NCBI GenBank assembly: GCA_964629575.1
Contig: CAZVUM010000012.1
Span: forward strand, 1 to 64,000
DNA: 64,000 nt
Source of the DNA: JAYPWI01 sp964629575
Lineage (GTDB): Bacteria > Actinomycetota > Acidimicrobiia > Acidimicrobiales > Poriferisodalaceae
Reading direction: 5' to 3'
In this document: in pieces, positions 39,199 through 48,177 of the stretch
Layout: each line of letters starts with the position of its first letter
How positions within the stretch are numbered: position 1 is the stretch's first letter
Notes under the pieces: model-generated
Told to the model about the DNA's origin: nothing
Databases searched by the model: none
The model's input: only the letters and a program-made list of their open reading frames with translations
Made by a program: the position numbers and the translations under genes

Positions 39199-40779
39199 TC
39201 AGCACGCGGCGTGCGCCGTGGTGCGCCCCTCGCCACCCGCCGCGGATTCGTGGACGAGGTTTCCGGCGGGCCCTCTGAGCTCGACCCGCACGCCACCTGT
39301 CGAGCCCACCACGAACTCGCGTGGCAGCTGCCCCCCGTAGGTCTGGCCCGGTACCACCGTCATCAGGCCGACGGCCCGGCCTCCTGGGTCGCCGACGGAT
39401 CGAAAAATGACCCCGTCCCCGCACGCCTCGGCCACGGTCACCCGGAGAGCGGGCCGCAGGCTGTCGTTGCGAAGAGCCACGATCCGTCCATACCGGCTCA
39501 GCAGCAGCACGTCCGTGTCGCCATCCCCGTCGACGTCACCCAGCGCGATCACCCGGCCGACGGTCTCCAGGTCGAGGCCGAGCTCCGGCCAACCGTCGAC
39601 GTAGGTACCGTCGCCGAGCCCGAGATACAGACCAGGCGGTTCGGCATCGACGACAGAGGTGCCGGCGATCTTGTTGCGAACGGTCGAGTCGGGAAAGCCG
39701 CCTCCCGTGACGATCAGATCCAGCCGACCGTCGAGGTTGAGATCGGCCGCGCCCGCTCCCCAGGAGCTCGACACGACGTCTGCGGGTGCGTCCGGCGGTC
39801 GGATGCGGCCGAGCCCGAGGTCGCCGGCAGGACGGAACACACTCCCTCGGCGCACCAGGAGATCGTTCTCGCCGATGTCGGAGACGTAGCCATCGAGGCT
39901 GCCGTCACCGTCGAAGTCGGCGATCGCCACGCCCATGCCGTCGATCGCGAGGGCGGCCTGCAACTCATCGGCCCGGTCGATCCAGACCCCGTCGACGAAG
40001 GAGTACACCGAATCTCCGCCGAGATCCCACCCCACGTCGCGCGTGACCCAGATGTCGAGACGCCCATCGAGGTCCACGTCGGCCACGGCCGCCGCGAGGG
40101 ACATGCGCTCCGAGTCCGGCAAAACCTCGGCCACGAACTCCCGCGGAGCCCCGGGTCCGCCGCTGCGCCACACCACGTCCTCGCTGCCCGCACTCCCGCC
40201 CCGCCCGAGTCGCACGAGCTCGACGACACCATCGCCATCGAGATCGACGGGAAGCACGAGCGACGAAGGTTCGCCCCCGGGCAACGGGGAGCTGTCCACG
40301 CCGAACGGCCGACGCTGAGTGGGGTCGTGGCCCCAGATCACCAGATCTTCCGGGCCCTGGCGGGCGAGCACCAGATCGACCCATCCGTCGACGTCGACGT
40401 CTCGAGAGGCGACCGCCACGATGTCGTCGTACCCAGGCGCCTCTTCGCCAACGAACCGCAGTCCGTCCCAGCGCAAGATCGCCAGCCCACCGTTGGCTGC
40501 AACCACGTCGAGATCGCCGTCGCCGTCGACATCGACGAGGGCCAGTCCCCCGGCGAGCGGGTCCGCACCGCCCAGGTCGATCCCGGTGAGCCCCCAATCG
40601 TCGGTCGCGATGCTCATCTGGAGCGCCGGAACGTGATCGGGGCGCACCCGCATCCGCTCCTCGCGCCGGCCGACATCGGGTGGCGAGGAGCCATCGGAGA
40701 ACAGAATCACCCCGAGACTCACGACGACGACGATCGCAGAGCCAGCGAGCAGGGCGCGGGCCACGCGACGTCGGGTCAC
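39199..40779 (-). CDS. Exported FG-GAP/VCBS repeat protein with ASPIC-like C-terminus
   Basis: A 526-residue protein anchored by one N-terminal helix (ALLAGSAIVVVVSLGVILF, about 9-27). Repeats with calcium-type DxDxDGxxD loops follow (VDVDGDGDLDVVAANG, SRDVDVDGWVDLVLAR, VDLDGDGVVELVRLG, VDLDGRLDIWV, DFDGDGSLDGYVS, LNLDGRLDLIVT, DVDGDGDTDVLLL), forming a beta-propeller. The tail (about 440-526) with VGLMTVVPGQTYGGQLP resembles the ASPIC/UnbV domain that often ends such proteins. Cell-surface binding or adhesion is likely; ligand unknown. Divergent from the FtsX-like lipoprotein with only 25 bp between starts. Confidence 0.88.
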   Translation of the reverse strand: MTRRRVARALLAGSAIVVVVSLGVILFSDGSSPPDVGRREERMRVRPDHVPALQMSIATDDWGLTGIDLGGADPLAGGLALVDVDGDGDLDVVAANGGLAILRWDGLRFVGEEAPGYDDIVAVASRDVDVDGWVDLVLARQGPEDLVIWGHDPTQRRPFGVDSSPLPGGEPSSLVLPVDLDGDGVVELVRLGRGGSAGSEDVVWRSGGPGAPREFVAEVLPDSERMSLAAAVADVDLDGRLDIWVTRDVGWDLGGDSVYSFVDGVWIDRADELQAALAIDGMGVAIADFDGDGSLDGYVSDIGENDLLVRRGSVFRPAGDLGLGRIRPPDAPADVVSSSWGAGAADLNLDGRLDLIVTGGGFPDSTVRNKIAGTSVVDAEPPGLYLGLGDGTYVDGWPELGLDLETVGRVIALGDVDGDGDTDVLLLSRYGRIVALRNDSLRPALRVTVAEACGDGVIFRSVGDPGGRAVGLMTVVPGQTYGGQLPREFVVGSTGGVRVELRGPAGNLVHESAAGGEGRTTAHAAC

Positions 40780-40804
40780 GTCGAAAGGTCTACCGTCTTC
40801 TGGG

Positions 40805-42274
40805 GTGGAGCGGCGGGCATCAGCGCGAGAAACGGTCGTGGGAGTCGCTCTCGCTCTCGCGGTTGGCGCGACCTCGTGCGGTCAGATCGACGAGATTCGG
40901 GATGTGTTCGACACCGTCCCGGTCGAGGACGAGGGCGGGGACCTCGCTTCGGGCACCACGCTGCCGATCGTGCCTCTCGGCACACGCCTTCCGATGCCGC
41001 CGACCCGGGTTCTGGACGAGTACGTCGTGTACACGCTCGACCCTGATCTCGCGCCGCCAACCACCACCGAGTCGAGGACGGGTGGCGTCGGCCTGCAGCG
41101 CCGGTCCCCCGACACCGCAGCGCCGATTCCCACGGACGCTGCCCCGAGCGTCTCGGACGATGCGCTGGCGGCAGGGCCACTGACCCACATACGTGTCCAC
41201 CTCGCCCTGGACGCCAACGTCCGCGAGATCGAGGCCGTACGCGACGCACTCAGCAGCTACGTGCCGGAGGGGGCGGTCGTCGCAGAGTTCACCGGCGAGG
41301 ACGTCGTCGCGGTCCTTCGCGCCCTGTACGACGACGACCCCCGTTTCGTCGAAGCGCTCGGGTCGCGCGACGCGGCGACGATTCTGCTGCTCTCGCATCG
41401 GTGGCCAGAAGAGTCAGCACTGCGAACTGGCGTGGTTCGCACGGTGCAACGACTCTCCGGCGTGGACGATGTCGTGTCCACCTGGACCGACCGTATCCAC
41501 CGAGCGACCCTCACCGTCGATGCGCCCAGCCAACTCGTAGCGAGCTTCCGCATCGGCGCTGCCGGCTCGAGCGGGTTCTTCGTCCGGGAAGGGCAGAGGA
41601 TCACGTTCCTCGACCGGGCCGGGGTCGTTCGCGGTGTGAGCATTGCCGCGGCCGACCACACCCTCACCGATCGCATCGTGCTCGACCCCAACGACGCCGG
41701 CACCGCTGCCACCGTCATTCCAGGGCCTCCGACGCGACCGCTCGGACAGACGTGCCGTACCTCCGACAGCCGTGGTTTGCTCGAGGTCCGCGTGTGTCGC
41801 TATTCGGCGGAGGCGACCGGGATCGAGGTCCGCACCGGGGGTGGCGCCTGGAATCCGCTGGTCGGCGCGCCGGAGATCCCGCGAGTGTGGCGCGACGAAA
41901 CTCCCACTGGCGCCTCGGCCCTCGACGCCGAGTGGACCACCGCCCTCCTCTCGCCCGACGGCGCCCGGGTGCTGGCTCAGTGGGGCGGAACGTGCCTGAC
42001 CGAAGCGGCAGCGATCATCGACATCACGACGGCCGCGATCACCTTCCTCGAGACCGCCACACGCCGCCCATGGGGCCCTGGTAGTCGAGCGCTCGGTTGG
42101 ACGCCCGACGGGCGAGCGGTCGTGTACCTCGGTCACGACGAATGCGGGCAGGCGGCACCGGTCGCCGGGCTGTTTCTGGTGGATGCCGAGGGCACGCTCG
42201 AAGAGGTGCTCGCCAACGGCACAGGCGACGGGATCCCCGTGTTGGCCGGGACCTGGGCCCACATCGATCCCTGA
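40805..42274 (+). CDS. Lipoprotein with FtsX extracellular-domain-like region
   Basis: A 489-residue predicted lipoprotein: after ETVVGVALALAV the lipobox GATSC gives Cys25. Following a Pro/Thr-rich linker, residues about 123-222 (HIRVHLALDANVREIEAVRD, AEFTGEDVVAVLRALYDDDP, RFVEALGSRDAATILL) resemble the extracellular domain of FtsX, including the conserved 'ddPxxxEAL' block. The C-terminal half (about 240-489) is beta-rich with Cys-containing SCxS-like pairs (QTCRTSDSRGLLEVRVC, GGTCLTEAA) and is unrecognised. FtsX ectodomains activate peptidoglycan hydrolases, so a free lipoprotein version could compete or assist. That role is inference. Confidence 0.7.
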   Translation: MERRASARETVVGVALALAVGATSCGQIDEIRDVFDTVPVEDEGGDLASGTTLPIVPLGTRLPMPPTRVLDEYVVYTLDPDLAPPTTTESRTGGVGLQRRSPDTAAPIPTDAAPSVSDDALAAGPLTHIRVHLALDANVREIEAVRDALSSYVPEGAVVAEFTGEDVVAVLRALYDDDPRFVEALGSRDAATILLLSHRWPEESALRTGVVRTVQRLSGVDDVVSTWTDRIHRATLTVDAPSQLVASFRIGAAGSSGFFVREGQRITFLDRAGVVRGVSIAAADHTLTDRIVLDPNDAGTAATVIPGPPTRPLGQTCRTSDSRGLLEVRVCRYSAEATGIEVRTGGGAWNPLVGAPEIPRVWRDETPTGASALDAEWTTALLSPDGARVLAQWGGTCLTEAAAIIDITTAAITFLETATRRPWGPGSRALGWTPDGRAVVYLGHDECGQAAPVAGLFLVDAEGTLEEVLANGTGDGIPVLAGTWAHIDP

Positions 42275-42298
42275 GGCGCCGGGCTACCCTCAGCGCCC

Positions 42299-43204
42299 AT
42301 GGCTGCTGACATCGACTGGCCCGACGCGCTCGATCTCGGACCGGTGACGGTCCTGTCCGGCGTCGAACGGGGCAAGTATCCGCACGGCAACAGCGTTCTC
42401 GTCGAGGGCACTCGGGAGCGGGTGCTCTTCGACCCTTCGCTCACCGTCGCAGAGCGCGGCCTGCCCGTCGAGATCGACCACGTCGTGTTGTCACACGTTC
42501 ATGAGGACCACGTGCCGGGTCTCTCGATTCTCGACGGGATCCCGGTGCACTGCCACGAGGCAGACGCCGTTTGCCTCCGATCGCTCGATGGCCTGATGGC
42601 GATGTACGGCATGCCCGCCGACATCGAGGCCGAATTCCGCGTCGAGGTCGAGCGCGACTTTCATTTCGTGCCGCGCCCCGACGTCCGCAGCTTCACCGAG
42701 GGCGACACGTTCGATCTGGGCGGCGTCACGATCGAGATCGTCCACACGCCCGGACACACCCGCGGACACTGCGCGCTCGTCGTCCCTGAGGCGCGGGCCG
42801 CGTTTCTCGGCGACATGGAGCTCACCGGGTTCGGGCCGTACTACTTCGACGAATGGTCCTCTCTCGAGGAGATGGAGGCATCGATCGAACGCTGTCGCCA
42901 GATCGACGCCGACCACTTCATCACCTTCCACCACAAGTGGGTCATCGACGGCCGGGACACTCTGCTGCCGATGCTCGACGCATTCCAGGCGGTGATCACC
43001 AACAGAGAAGAGCGGATGCTCGAATTCCTGAGCGAGCCCCGCTCGCTCGCCGAGTGTGCTGCGCACCGATTCGTCTATCGCCCCCACGTCGACATCACGT
43101 TCGTTGAGCATGTGGAGCGACGATGCGCGGTGATTCACGTCGACCGCATGCTCCGCGACGGTCGGGTGCTCCAGGTGGACGACGACCTCTACCGGGCCGC
43201 CTGA
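42299..43204 (+). CDS. Metallo-beta-lactamase fold hydrolase
   Basis: A 301-residue MBL protein. The metal motif HVHEDHVPG (HxHxDH) follows VLSHV; downstream metal ligands are HTPGHTRGHCALV and the Asp in AAFLGDMELTGFGPYYFDEW, and a further His lies in ITFHHKWVIDG. This complete set supports a dinuclear metal hydrolase, perhaps a glyoxalase II or lactonase type. A C-terminal helical region (about 215-300, RSLAECAAHRFVYRPHVD) is reminiscent of MBL proteins with a winged-helix-like end. The substrate is unknown. ATG 42299 lies 24 bases after the preceding lipoprotein gene, so co-transcription is possible. Confidence 0.9.
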   Translation: MAADIDWPDALDLGPVTVLSGVERGKYPHGNSVLVEGTRERVLFDPSLTVAERGLPVEIDHVVLSHVHEDHVPGLSILDGIPVHCHEADAVCLRSLDGLMAMYGMPADIEAEFRVEVERDFHFVPRPDVRSFTEGDTFDLGGVTIEIVHTPGHTRGHCALVVPEARAAFLGDMELTGFGPYYFDEWSSLEEMEASIERCRQIDADHFITFHHKWVIDGRDTLLPMLDAFQAVITNREERMLEFLSEPRSLAECAAHRFVYRPHVDITFVEHVERRCAVIHVDRMLRDGRVLQVDDDLYRAA

Positions 43205-43225
43205 GAAACTGTCCGGCCCGACGCG

Positions 43226-43867
43226 CTACGCCGAAACGAGGGCGAGCACGAGAATTGCCTGGGCGCCATGAGCAACGATGTGGATCGAGCCGTGCCCGCC
43301 GGCCAGTGCACGGACGAACCTGTTCCACCCCAGCAGCACGTCGGACATCGCCAGGGTCACCGCGCCGAATCCGGCGGTCGGATCACCGGTCGCGACACCG
43401 AGAGCGACGGTCGACCCTGCCGCAACCATGTATGCCGCGGTGCCCAGGACCAGGCCAGGACGCAGCCGTCGAATCTGGCCCATGAGAATCCGGCCGACTG
43501 TGAGCAGCGTGAATCCCGCGACGATGAGCACGAGCACGAAGGCTCCGACGTCGATCCCCAGCGCCACGAACGCAGCCCCATAGAAGGCCCGCGCGATCAG
43601 AAAGCAGGCCGAGCCGCTCGCGAAGTAGTGCCGCGGGAGCGCGAGGAGGAGGTCGCCGGTCGCGTTCGCCGCGAGTCCTGCGATCACCAGGGTCTGGGCG
43701 GTCCTGTCGACCTCCAGCAGCCACAACGCCACGCCGATCAGGGCGCCCATCGCTGCGGGCCGAGCGGCGACGATGACGGGCCTCCAACGTCTCCAGGACG
43801 CGAGCCAACCCACTCCGGCGAGAGCCCCCGCCGCGGCGAGAAACGACCACGCCTGGGTCGTCATCAT
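43226..43867 (-). CDS. YhhN-family membrane protein (lysoplasmalogenase-like)
   Basis: A 213-residue protein with about eight membrane helices (starting WSFLAAAGALAGVGWLASW). YhhN/TMEM86 features are present: ANATGDLLLALP, GSACFLIARAFYGAAFVALG, and the C-terminal AMSDVLLGWNRFV with the conserved Asp. TMEM86-type enzymes hydrolyse lysoplasmalogen; bacterial YhhN substrates are less certain. The ATG at 43867 is preferred over the adjacent ATG because it forms an ATGA overlap with the phosphoglycerate-mutase gene. It ends 21 bases from the convergent MBL gene. Confidence 0.85.
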   Translation of the reverse strand: MMTTQAWSFLAAAGALAGVGWLASWRRWRPVIVAARPAAMGALIGVALWLLEVDRTAQTLVIAGLAANATGDLLLALPRHYFASGSACFLIARAFYGAAFVALGIDVGAFVLVLIVAGFTLLTVGRILMGQIRRLRPGLVLGTAAYMVAAGSTVALGVATGDPTAGFGAVTLAMSDVLLGWNRFVRALAGGHGSIHIVAHGAQAILVLALVSA

Positions 43868-44433
43868 CGCAGGTGCGAGGTGTCGTTGAACGAGGTCAGT
43901 GCGGGGCGATCGCCGCGAATGACGATGCGTGAGATCTGTGCCTGAGCGACATGGAGGCGCCACGAGATCTCGTCGTCCACGCCGAGCGCCCAGGCCATCG
44001 CCGACTTGATCGGCGACACGTGTGTGAACACGGCGACGGTCTGGTTGCGGGCCGCCTCGATGAGATCGCCGCACGCAGCGGCCACTCGGCCGTTGAGCGA
44101 CGCGAGGCTCTCACCGCCTGGAGGTGCAAAGTGACGGTCGGCACGCCACGCAGCCCACGACTCGGGGGTCACGTCCGCGACGGGGCGAGCTTCCCACTCG
44201 CCATAGTCCAGCTCGATCCAGCGGTCGTCGATCTCGATGTCCAGGCCGAGCGGCTCGGCAGTCTGTCGCGCTCGCAGCAGCGGACTGCTGACCACCAGAT
44301 CCACGTCGCCGAGGGCCGCGGCGATCGCCTCTGCTTGGCTTCGCCCTTCCTCGTCGAGCGGATTGTCGGCGCGCCCCTGGAGAAGCCCGCCAGCGTTGGC
44401 GGCAGTCCTGCCGTGACGAACGATGATCAGCAC
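43864..44433 (-). CDS. Histidine phosphatase (phosphoglycerate mutase-like) family protein
   Basis: A 189-residue enzyme. The catalytic RHG motif is in VLIIVRHGRTAANAGGLLQG, followed by VVSSPLLRARQTAEPL, ELDYGEWEARPV (acid/base region) and the second catalytic His in VAVFTHVSPIKSAMAW. Such proteins dephosphorylate sugar phosphates, nucleotides such as alpha-ribazole-phosphate, or other small molecules; it is not the glycolytic mutase by sequence style. The GTG at 44433 overlaps the preceding gene by 7 bp. The stop overlaps the YhhN start. Confidence 0.88.
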   Translation of the reverse strand: MLIIVRHGRTAANAGGLLQGRADNPLDEEGRSQAEAIAAALGDVDLVVSSPLLRARQTAEPLGLDIEIDDRWIELDYGEWEARPVADVTPESWAAWRADRHFAPPGGESLASLNGRVAAACGDLIEAARNQTVAVFTHVSPIKSAMAWALGVDDEISWRLHVAQAQISRIVIRGDRPALTSFNDTSHLR

Positions 44434-44933
44434 GTGGCCGCACCTCCGGGGTTGGTGAGGCTTCGATCGATCCGGCCCGTCCGCAGGAAGGTGGCTCGGC
44501 GCGCCGGATCGCTCAGGCCGAACTGCCGGCCAACCCACACCAACAGCGCCAGCCCGACTACTTCGAGCCCAAGGTTGAGCGCCAGACCCCGTTCGACGGC
44601 GGGAAGGTCACCCACGAAGTCGACACCGTCGAGCGGCCACCAGAACGTCGAGCGGTCGGCCCACACGAAGTCGAAGATCACATGCCAGAACACGCCGATC
44701 GGCAGCGTCAGGAGGCGTCGGCGCCAGCGGCGCTGCCCGACAGTGACCACCATGATCAAACAGAGGGCAGCGATCGGGAACAGAAGCGTGTGGAGGATCC
44801 ACACTCCCCCGGTCAGGCCGTCGATGACGTCGGGGAGGAGGGCTCCTGCGACAACGAGCCGATGATCGATCGCCGGATCCCGGAACGTGAGCCACATCGC
44901 CGCGAGCGATGCGCCTGCGAACCACAGAACCAT
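44427..44933 (-). CDS. Membrane-bound metal-dependent hydrolase-like protein
   Basis: A 168-residue protein with three or four membrane helices (FAGASLAAMWLTF, WILHTLLFPIAALCLIMVV, LPIGVFWHVIFDFVWA, LGLEVVGLALLVWVG). Polar residues typical of the YdjM/DUF457-like hydrolases lie near helix ends: FRDPAIDHRLVVAGALLPDVID, ILHT and WHVIFDF, providing His/Asp ligands. Its reaction is unknown. ATG 44933 comes 3 bases after the zinc-ribbon gene stop, and its own stop is overlapped by the phosphatase start, making a four-gene unit through yhhN. Confidence 0.72.
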   Translation of the reverse strand: MVLWFAGASLAAMWLTFRDPAIDHRLVVAGALLPDVIDGLTGGVWILHTLLFPIAALCLIMVVTVGQRRWRRRLLTLPIGVFWHVIFDFVWADRSTFWWPLDGVDFVGDLPAVERGLALNLGLEVVGLALLVWVGRQFGLSDPARRATFLRTGRIDRSLTNPGGAATC

Positions 44934-44936
44934 CGG

Positions 44937-45653
44937 TCAGTGGACGAGGAGCGCACCGCATTCGGGACACTCCCCGGGCTCGAGCGGCCCGAGCGATCGG
45001 ATGCGGTCGAGGTCGACTGCGGAGAGATCGAGGTGGCAAGCCCCGCATGTGGCGCCGGTCAGCCGTCCGATCGCGATGCGGTCGCGCATGCTGGCGCGAT
45101 GGGTGTCGTAGAGGGCAACCATGTCGTCAGGCGTCGCCTCGACCAACGCATCGCGGGTCGCCTGTACGTCCGATCGCTCCGCCTCGACCTCCTGAGACGC
45201 CTCGGCGATTCGAGCCTCGATCGCGGCCATCTGGGCGCCGAGCTGTTCCATCTGCTCGCCGAGGGCACGACGGTCGGCGTCGACGGGCTCGATCTGCTCC
45301 ATGAGATCGAGGATCTCGTCCTCGATCGATGCCTTGCGCCGCCCGAGGGACGCGATCTCGTCCTGCATGGCAGTCGCGTCCTTGGGAGAGGTGATCGCAC
45401 CGCCGTAGAGCGCCTCGTCGTTCTTGGCGATCTTCTCCTCCAGCATGGCGACCTCGTCTTCGTGCCGCTTCTGCTCGCGAGTCAGAGCTCCGATGCCCTC
45501 CTGAAGCTCGGCGTCTCGGGCAGCGAGCGCCGCCTGAGCTGCGGTGACCTGGTCGCGCTCTACCAACTCGGGCAGAGTGGCGAGCCGGTGCTCCAGCTGA
45601 CCGAGCCGGACATCGAGATCCTGAAGCTGGGCCAGTGCCTCGAGGCCGCTCAC
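44937..45653 (-). CDS. Coiled-coil protein with C4 zinc ribbon (zf-RING_7)
   Basis: A 238-residue protein that is almost entirely a long helical hairpin (about 5-180), followed by a C-terminal zinc ribbon: TCGACHLDLSAVDLDRIRSL leading to PGECPECGALLVH gives two CxxC pairs. The SPKDATAMQDEIASLGRRKA segment is strongly conserved in this bacterial family (CdsZ/HP0958-like). Members are proposed to act as RNA-binding chaperones or translation factors. The gene begins the minus-strand block 44937-43226, with a 3-base gap to the membrane hydrolase gene. Confidence 0.9.
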   Translation of the reverse strand: MSGLEALAQLQDLDVRLGQLEHRLATLPELVERDQVTAAQAALAARDAELQEGIGALTREQKRHEDEVAMLEEKIAKNDEALYGGAITSPKDATAMQDEIASLGRRKASIEDEILDLMEQIEPVDADRRALGEQMEQLGAQMAAIEARIAEASQEVEAERSDVQATRDALVEATPDDMVALYDTHRASMRDRIAIGRLTGATCGACHLDLSAVDLDRIRSLGPLEPGECPECGALLVH

Positions 45654-45717
45654 GTCGTGCTCCCTCTTCCGCGGGCCACGGTTCTACCACGCGCCGCCGC
45701 CAGACGGTGAGCCCGGG

Positions 45718-48123
45718 TCAGCCCCCCGCTGTGGTGGGTGGCGCGGTGGTCGGTGGCGCGGTCGTGGGAGGCGCGGTGGTCGGAGGCGCCGTCGTCGGTG
45801 GCGCGGTCGTGGGGGTCGCCGTCGTCGGCCCGCCCGTTGGAGGTGGCCCGGTCGGCGCAGGGGTCGACGGCGGCACCGTTTCGGGAATCGTGGTCGTCGT
45901 GGTGGTGGTCGTGGTCGTCGTGGTCAAGCGGTCACGGACCTCGCTGCACCGCACCCGTTCGCGGCGAGCCACGCTGTCCTCGCCGATCACGGTGATCTCA
46001 CACACGGCGTCGTCGCGTGGGACGAACTTCTCCTCGCGGGTGTCCACATCGACGAGGTTGCACGTGAGCTCGAACTCGAGGGGCGGTTGCTCCGGATAGA
46101 GCTCGACCTCGATCGTGCACTTGTCCGAGTCGAGGAAGATGAACTGGCTGCGACGGCCCCACGGAGGCTGCTCGGGAAAATCCTCGATGGCCGATCCGTC
46201 GAGCGCGCGGCTCATGAAAGCGCCCCACACCCGCGCCGGTATCCAGCCGCCCGTGCCCGATCGCCCCTGGACGTCGGTCATCGAGACCTTCTCCTCGGGG
46301 TGGCCCATCCACACGGCGGTCGCGAGCTGCGGGGTGAAGCCGACGAACCAGGCGTCGCTGAAGTCCTGGGCGGTTCCGGTCTTTCCCGCGGCCGGCTGGC
46401 CGCTCGCCAACCGCGCTCGACCGCCGGTGCCAGCCTGCACGTTGGCTGCGAGTGCGCTCGTCACCCACGCTGCCGTCTCAGACGACAGCACGCGACGACC
46501 GCGCGGGATGTGCTCGTAGACGACGTTGCCGTTCCGGTCCTCGATACGGCTGATGTAGAAGGGCTCCATCCGAACGCCGTCGTTTGCGATCACCGAGTAG
46601 CCGATCGCCTGCTCGAGCGGCGTGACTTCCTGGGCACCGAGCGAAATCGAGGGGAATGGCTGAAAGCTGTTCTCCTCGGTGCGTCCGATCATGCGGTTGG
46701 CGATGTCGACGACCTCGTCGAGACCGGTGCGAAGGCCAAGGCGAACGAACGCACAGTTCGAGCTGGCCAAGGTCATCTGGAGCACCGATCCCACTGAGCC
46801 CTTCGACCGACCAAAGTTGTTCACCACGTAGTCGGGTGCCGGTGGGTTGGGGAACTCGCAGGGCCCCTCCCCGCTGATCGTGTCGAACGGATACAAGCCG
46901 CCGCGCTCGATCGCGGCGGCGAGGACGTAGGTCTTGAACGACGACCCCGGCTGCCGCTTGCCCTGGGTGGCGAGGTTGAACTGGAACTCCGCGAACTCCG
47001 GACCGCCGATGAAGGCCTTGATCGCTCCGGTGGAGGGATCCACTGCGGCGATCGAGATCTCGAAGTCGCCGGTGCCGTTGGGGAAGATCTCGTCGCGGGC
47101 GTCTTCCATGTGGCCCTGCATCACCGGATCGAACGTCGTCCACACCCGGAGCCCGCCGTTGTAGACCGAGGCGAACCTCTCCGAGTAGTCCTCTCCGAGC
47201 GCGGGGTGTTCGAGCAGCGCCTCTGTGACCTCGTCGAGGAAATAGTCCCGTCGGAGGTTGAGGTCCGTCCGCTGTGGAGAACGATTGCGGTCGGGGAGGT
47301 CGCGCTCCTGGAAGGCGGCACGCAGCCGAGCGTCGATGATGGCCTCTTCCTCGGCCCGCTGCAGCGACTGGCTCCTTCGCCGCTCGACCAGTTCGATGTT
47401 CTGGTCGAATCCGTCGTAGATCGACGGGCTCCTGATGAGGCCGGCCAGGAACGCTGCGTCGCCGACGTCGAGTCGCGAGACGTCCTTGCCGAAGTACGTC
47501 TCCGCGGCGGCCTGCAGGCCGTATGCACCGTTCCCGAAGTAGATCTCGTTGAGGTAGAACTCGAGGATCTGGTCCTTGGTGAACTCCTCTTCGAGGCGGG
47601 CAGCGAGGACGGCTTCACGGATCTTGCGGTTGAAGCTCCGCTCGTTGCCGACCACGCGCAGCTTGATGATCTGCTGAGTGATTGTCGAACCGCCCTGGTT
47701 GATGCCGCCGGCGGACACGTTGGAGACGAGCGCCCGCACGGTCGCGCGCAGATCGACCCCGTTGTGTTCCCAGAACTTGTCGTCCTCGACGGCGAGAATC
47801 GTGGCGACCACATCGACGGGGATGCGATCGAGGGTGATCAGCTCCCGATCGATGTCGTAGCGAAGAATGCCGATCTGGTTGCCGAGCGAGTCGTACACCT
47901 CGGTGCGCTGGGCGCCCGGTGAGAGATCGAGCTCGACGATCTGGCGTTCGCGGTCGACCGCGGTGAGGGCCCGTTCGGTGTGGGGCGCGATGGCCATGCC
48001 GACCGCAGCAAAGAGCAGCGCACACGCGACGACCATCGCGACCAGGACGGGAAGACGGACGAACCGCCGCAAGATCCGCACAGCAGCCTCCAACGGTACT
48101 GGAGCCCTCCCGCTGAGCGGCAT
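45718..48123 (-). CDS. Bifunctional class A penicillin-binding protein (PBP1-type)
   Basis: An enzyme of about 801 residues that polymerises and crosslinks peptidoglycan. An N-terminal anchor (RLPVLVAMVVACALLFAAVG) precedes the GT51 glycosyltransferase with EDDKFWEHNGVD and QGGSTITQQIIKL. The transpeptidase motifs are PGSSFKTYVLA (SxxK), LASSNCAF (SxN) and AAGKTGTAQDF (KTG). The C-terminus is a low-complexity tail: poly-Thr, then PTTAPPTTA repeats, similar in style to the Thr/Pro-repeat surface protein at 11398-12734. The start is uncertain (48171 or ATG 48123); 48123 leaves room for the divergent thiamine pyrophosphokinase promoter. Confidence 0.93.
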   Translation of the reverse strand: MPLSGRAPVPLEAAVRILRRFVRLPVLVAMVVACALLFAAVGMAIAPHTERALTAVDRERQIVELDLSPGAQRTEVYDSLGNQIGILRYDIDRELITLDRIPVDVVATILAVEDDKFWEHNGVDLRATVRALVSNVSAGGINQGGSTITQQIIKLRVVGNERSFNRKIREAVLAARLEEEFTKDQILEFYLNEIYFGNGAYGLQAAAETYFGKDVSRLDVGDAAFLAGLIRSPSIYDGFDQNIELVERRRSQSLQRAEEEAIIDARLRAAFQERDLPDRNRSPQRTDLNLRRDYFLDEVTEALLEHPALGEDYSERFASVYNGGLRVWTTFDPVMQGHMEDARDEIFPNGTGDFEISIAAVDPSTGAIKAFIGGPEFAEFQFNLATQGKRQPGSSFKTYVLAAAIERGGLYPFDTISGEGPCEFPNPPAPDYVVNNFGRSKGSVGSVLQMTLASSNCAFVRLGLRTGLDEVVDIANRMIGRTEENSFQPFPSISLGAQEVTPLEQAIGYSVIANDGVRMEPFYISRIEDRNGNVVYEHIPRGRRVLSSETAAWVTSALAANVQAGTGGRARLASGQPAAGKTGTAQDFSDAWFVGFTPQLATAVWMGHPEEKVSMTDVQGRSGTGGWIPARVWGAFMSRALDGSAIEDFPEQPPWGRRSQFIFLDSDKCTIEVELYPEQPPLEFELTCNLVDVDTREEKFVPRDDAVCEITVIGEDSVARRERVRCSEVRDRLTTTTTTTTTTTTIPETVPPSTPAPTGPPPTGGPTTATPTTAPPTTAPPTTAPPTTAPPTTAPPTTAGG
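45720..45835 (-). repeat. Short tandem repeats encoding the PTTAPPTTA tail of the class A PBP
   Basis: Imperfect repeats (GGTGGCGCGGTCGTGGGAGG-like units on the plus strand, period near 15-18 bp) encode alternating PPTTA. Unlike the 18-bp array at 11434-11660, the units have diverged at third positions, so this array is older or under less frequent copy change. Confidence 0.7.
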
Positions 48124-48177
48124 CGGCCGATCGACTCCCGTTGCCACTCGCGGCACCCGGTACGCCACCATGTGTGT

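Noticed and set aside
39091..41046. 651-codon plus-strand open frame opposite the FG-GAP protein
   Set aside because: Despite its length it is the complement of the repeated DxDxDG codons; the minus frame has clear calcium loops and a membrane anchor.
48123..48177. TPP riboswitch ahead of thiamine pyrophosphokinase
   Set aside because: The leader is too short and lacks the conserved CUGAGA and ACCUGA elements.
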